Source of the DNA: Zoogloea sp.
Lineage (GTDB): Bacteria > Pseudomonadota > Gammaproteobacteria > Burkholderiales > Rhodocyclaceae
Length of the DNA: 64,000 nucleotides
Direction: 5' to 3'
Assembly: GCF_028689785.1 (NCBI RefSeq)
Contig: NZ_JAQVCN010000014.1
Location: 1 to 64,000 of the forward strand
Shown: one piece after another, positions 63,939-64,000 of the stretch
Position numbering within the stretch: the first letter of the stretch is position 1
Layout: each line of letters begins with the position of its first letter
Made by a program: the position numbers and the translations under genes
The notes under the pieces: model-generated
The model's input: the letters and a program-made list of their open reading frames with translations, nothing else
What the model was told of the DNA's origin: nothing
The model's database searches: none

Positions 63939-63955
63939 CGCACTGCTGCAGTGCA
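63939..63955 (-). promoter_or_regulatory. NtrC-like binding site upstream of nrtA
   Basis: TGCACTGCAGCAGTGCG matches the NtrC consensus TGCACY-N5-RGTGCA at all but the last base. It is centred about 122 bp before the predicted start, normal for an enhancer. A weaker relative lies at 63918-63933. The rest of 63856-64000 is AT-rich and shows no gene. Confidence 0.5.
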
Positions 63956-64000
63956 ATACGCACCGCTTTGGACCACAGCCCCACCTGTCCACCGGAAAAT

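Overview
The window (about two-thirds G+C) reads as a chromosomal segment of a Gram-negative betaproteobacterium. The Rhodocyclales (Azospira/Dechloromonas/Thauera-like) are the best guess from a PEP-CTERM/exosortase acyltransferase, a phasin, betaproteobacterial porins, the rsmI-yraN-diaA-dolP cluster and very compact operons with 4-bp stop/start overlaps. No rRNA, complete tRNA, CRISPR array, transposase or phage gene was seen. The genus is an inference only.

Region by region. 1-9.5 kb: an acidic amino-acid module made of the end of gltI, a porin, a periplasmic asparaginase, gltJKL, and a DctB/AauS-type sensor kinase with its sigma-54 response regulator, followed by an orphan periplasmic binding protein. 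Two palindromic doublets and a decayed half copy of the same repeat lie between these genes. 9.7-11.5 kb: four small genes, visibly poorer in G+C than the surroundings (probable accessory DNA). 11.5-15.4 kb: rsmI, yraN, an exported HIRAN protein, diaA, a dolP-like BON lipoprotein, a Cys-rich copper-storage protein and a PPC-domain protein. 15.4-20.8 kb: a Ser/Thr kinase with a degenerate cyclase-like domain, co-transcribed with a membrane c-heme/HAMP sensor, then a MocR regulator divergent from a DUF2917 gene.

21.0-29.7 kb: a ten-gene operon (small membrane protein, glutathione peroxidase, FAD oxidoreductase, DUF1365, CFA-synthase-like methyltransferase, chalcone-isomerase-like protein, MFS carrier, DUF3833 lipoprotein, SDR, SnoaL-like). 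It is divergent from a MerR/B12 regulator that keeps the CarH/LitR photoreceptor signature. The 84-bp gap holds two copies of a palindromic operator and facing promoters. This looks like a light- or photo-oxidation-responsive lipid-modification system.

32.8-50.5 kb: a zinc-starvation island. A Zur repressor gene and a perfect Zur-box-like palindrome precede about 15 tightly packed genes: hisI, two COG0523 GTPases, thrS, pyrC, a frameshifted queD-like gene, a TonB receptor, a DUF3526 ABC transporter, a ZIP transporter, DUF1826, and an ABC/FtsX/DUF3299 set resembling Vibrio zrg genes. Together they would spare, import and redistribute zinc.

50.5-64 kb: a di-heme succinate dehydrogenase/fumarate reductase operon, a DUF188 protein, a CDF zinc exporter, a ThiF-family enzyme, an exosortase-associated acyltransferase, a phasin, a nitroreductase and a GDSL esterase with a PEP-CTERM-like tail. 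Last comes a nitrate-type ABC transporter operon on the minus strand. Its leader carries a sigma-54 promoter, an NtrC-like site and two hexaloop hairpins overlapping a terminator, the architecture of ANTAR (NasR/NasT) antitermination.
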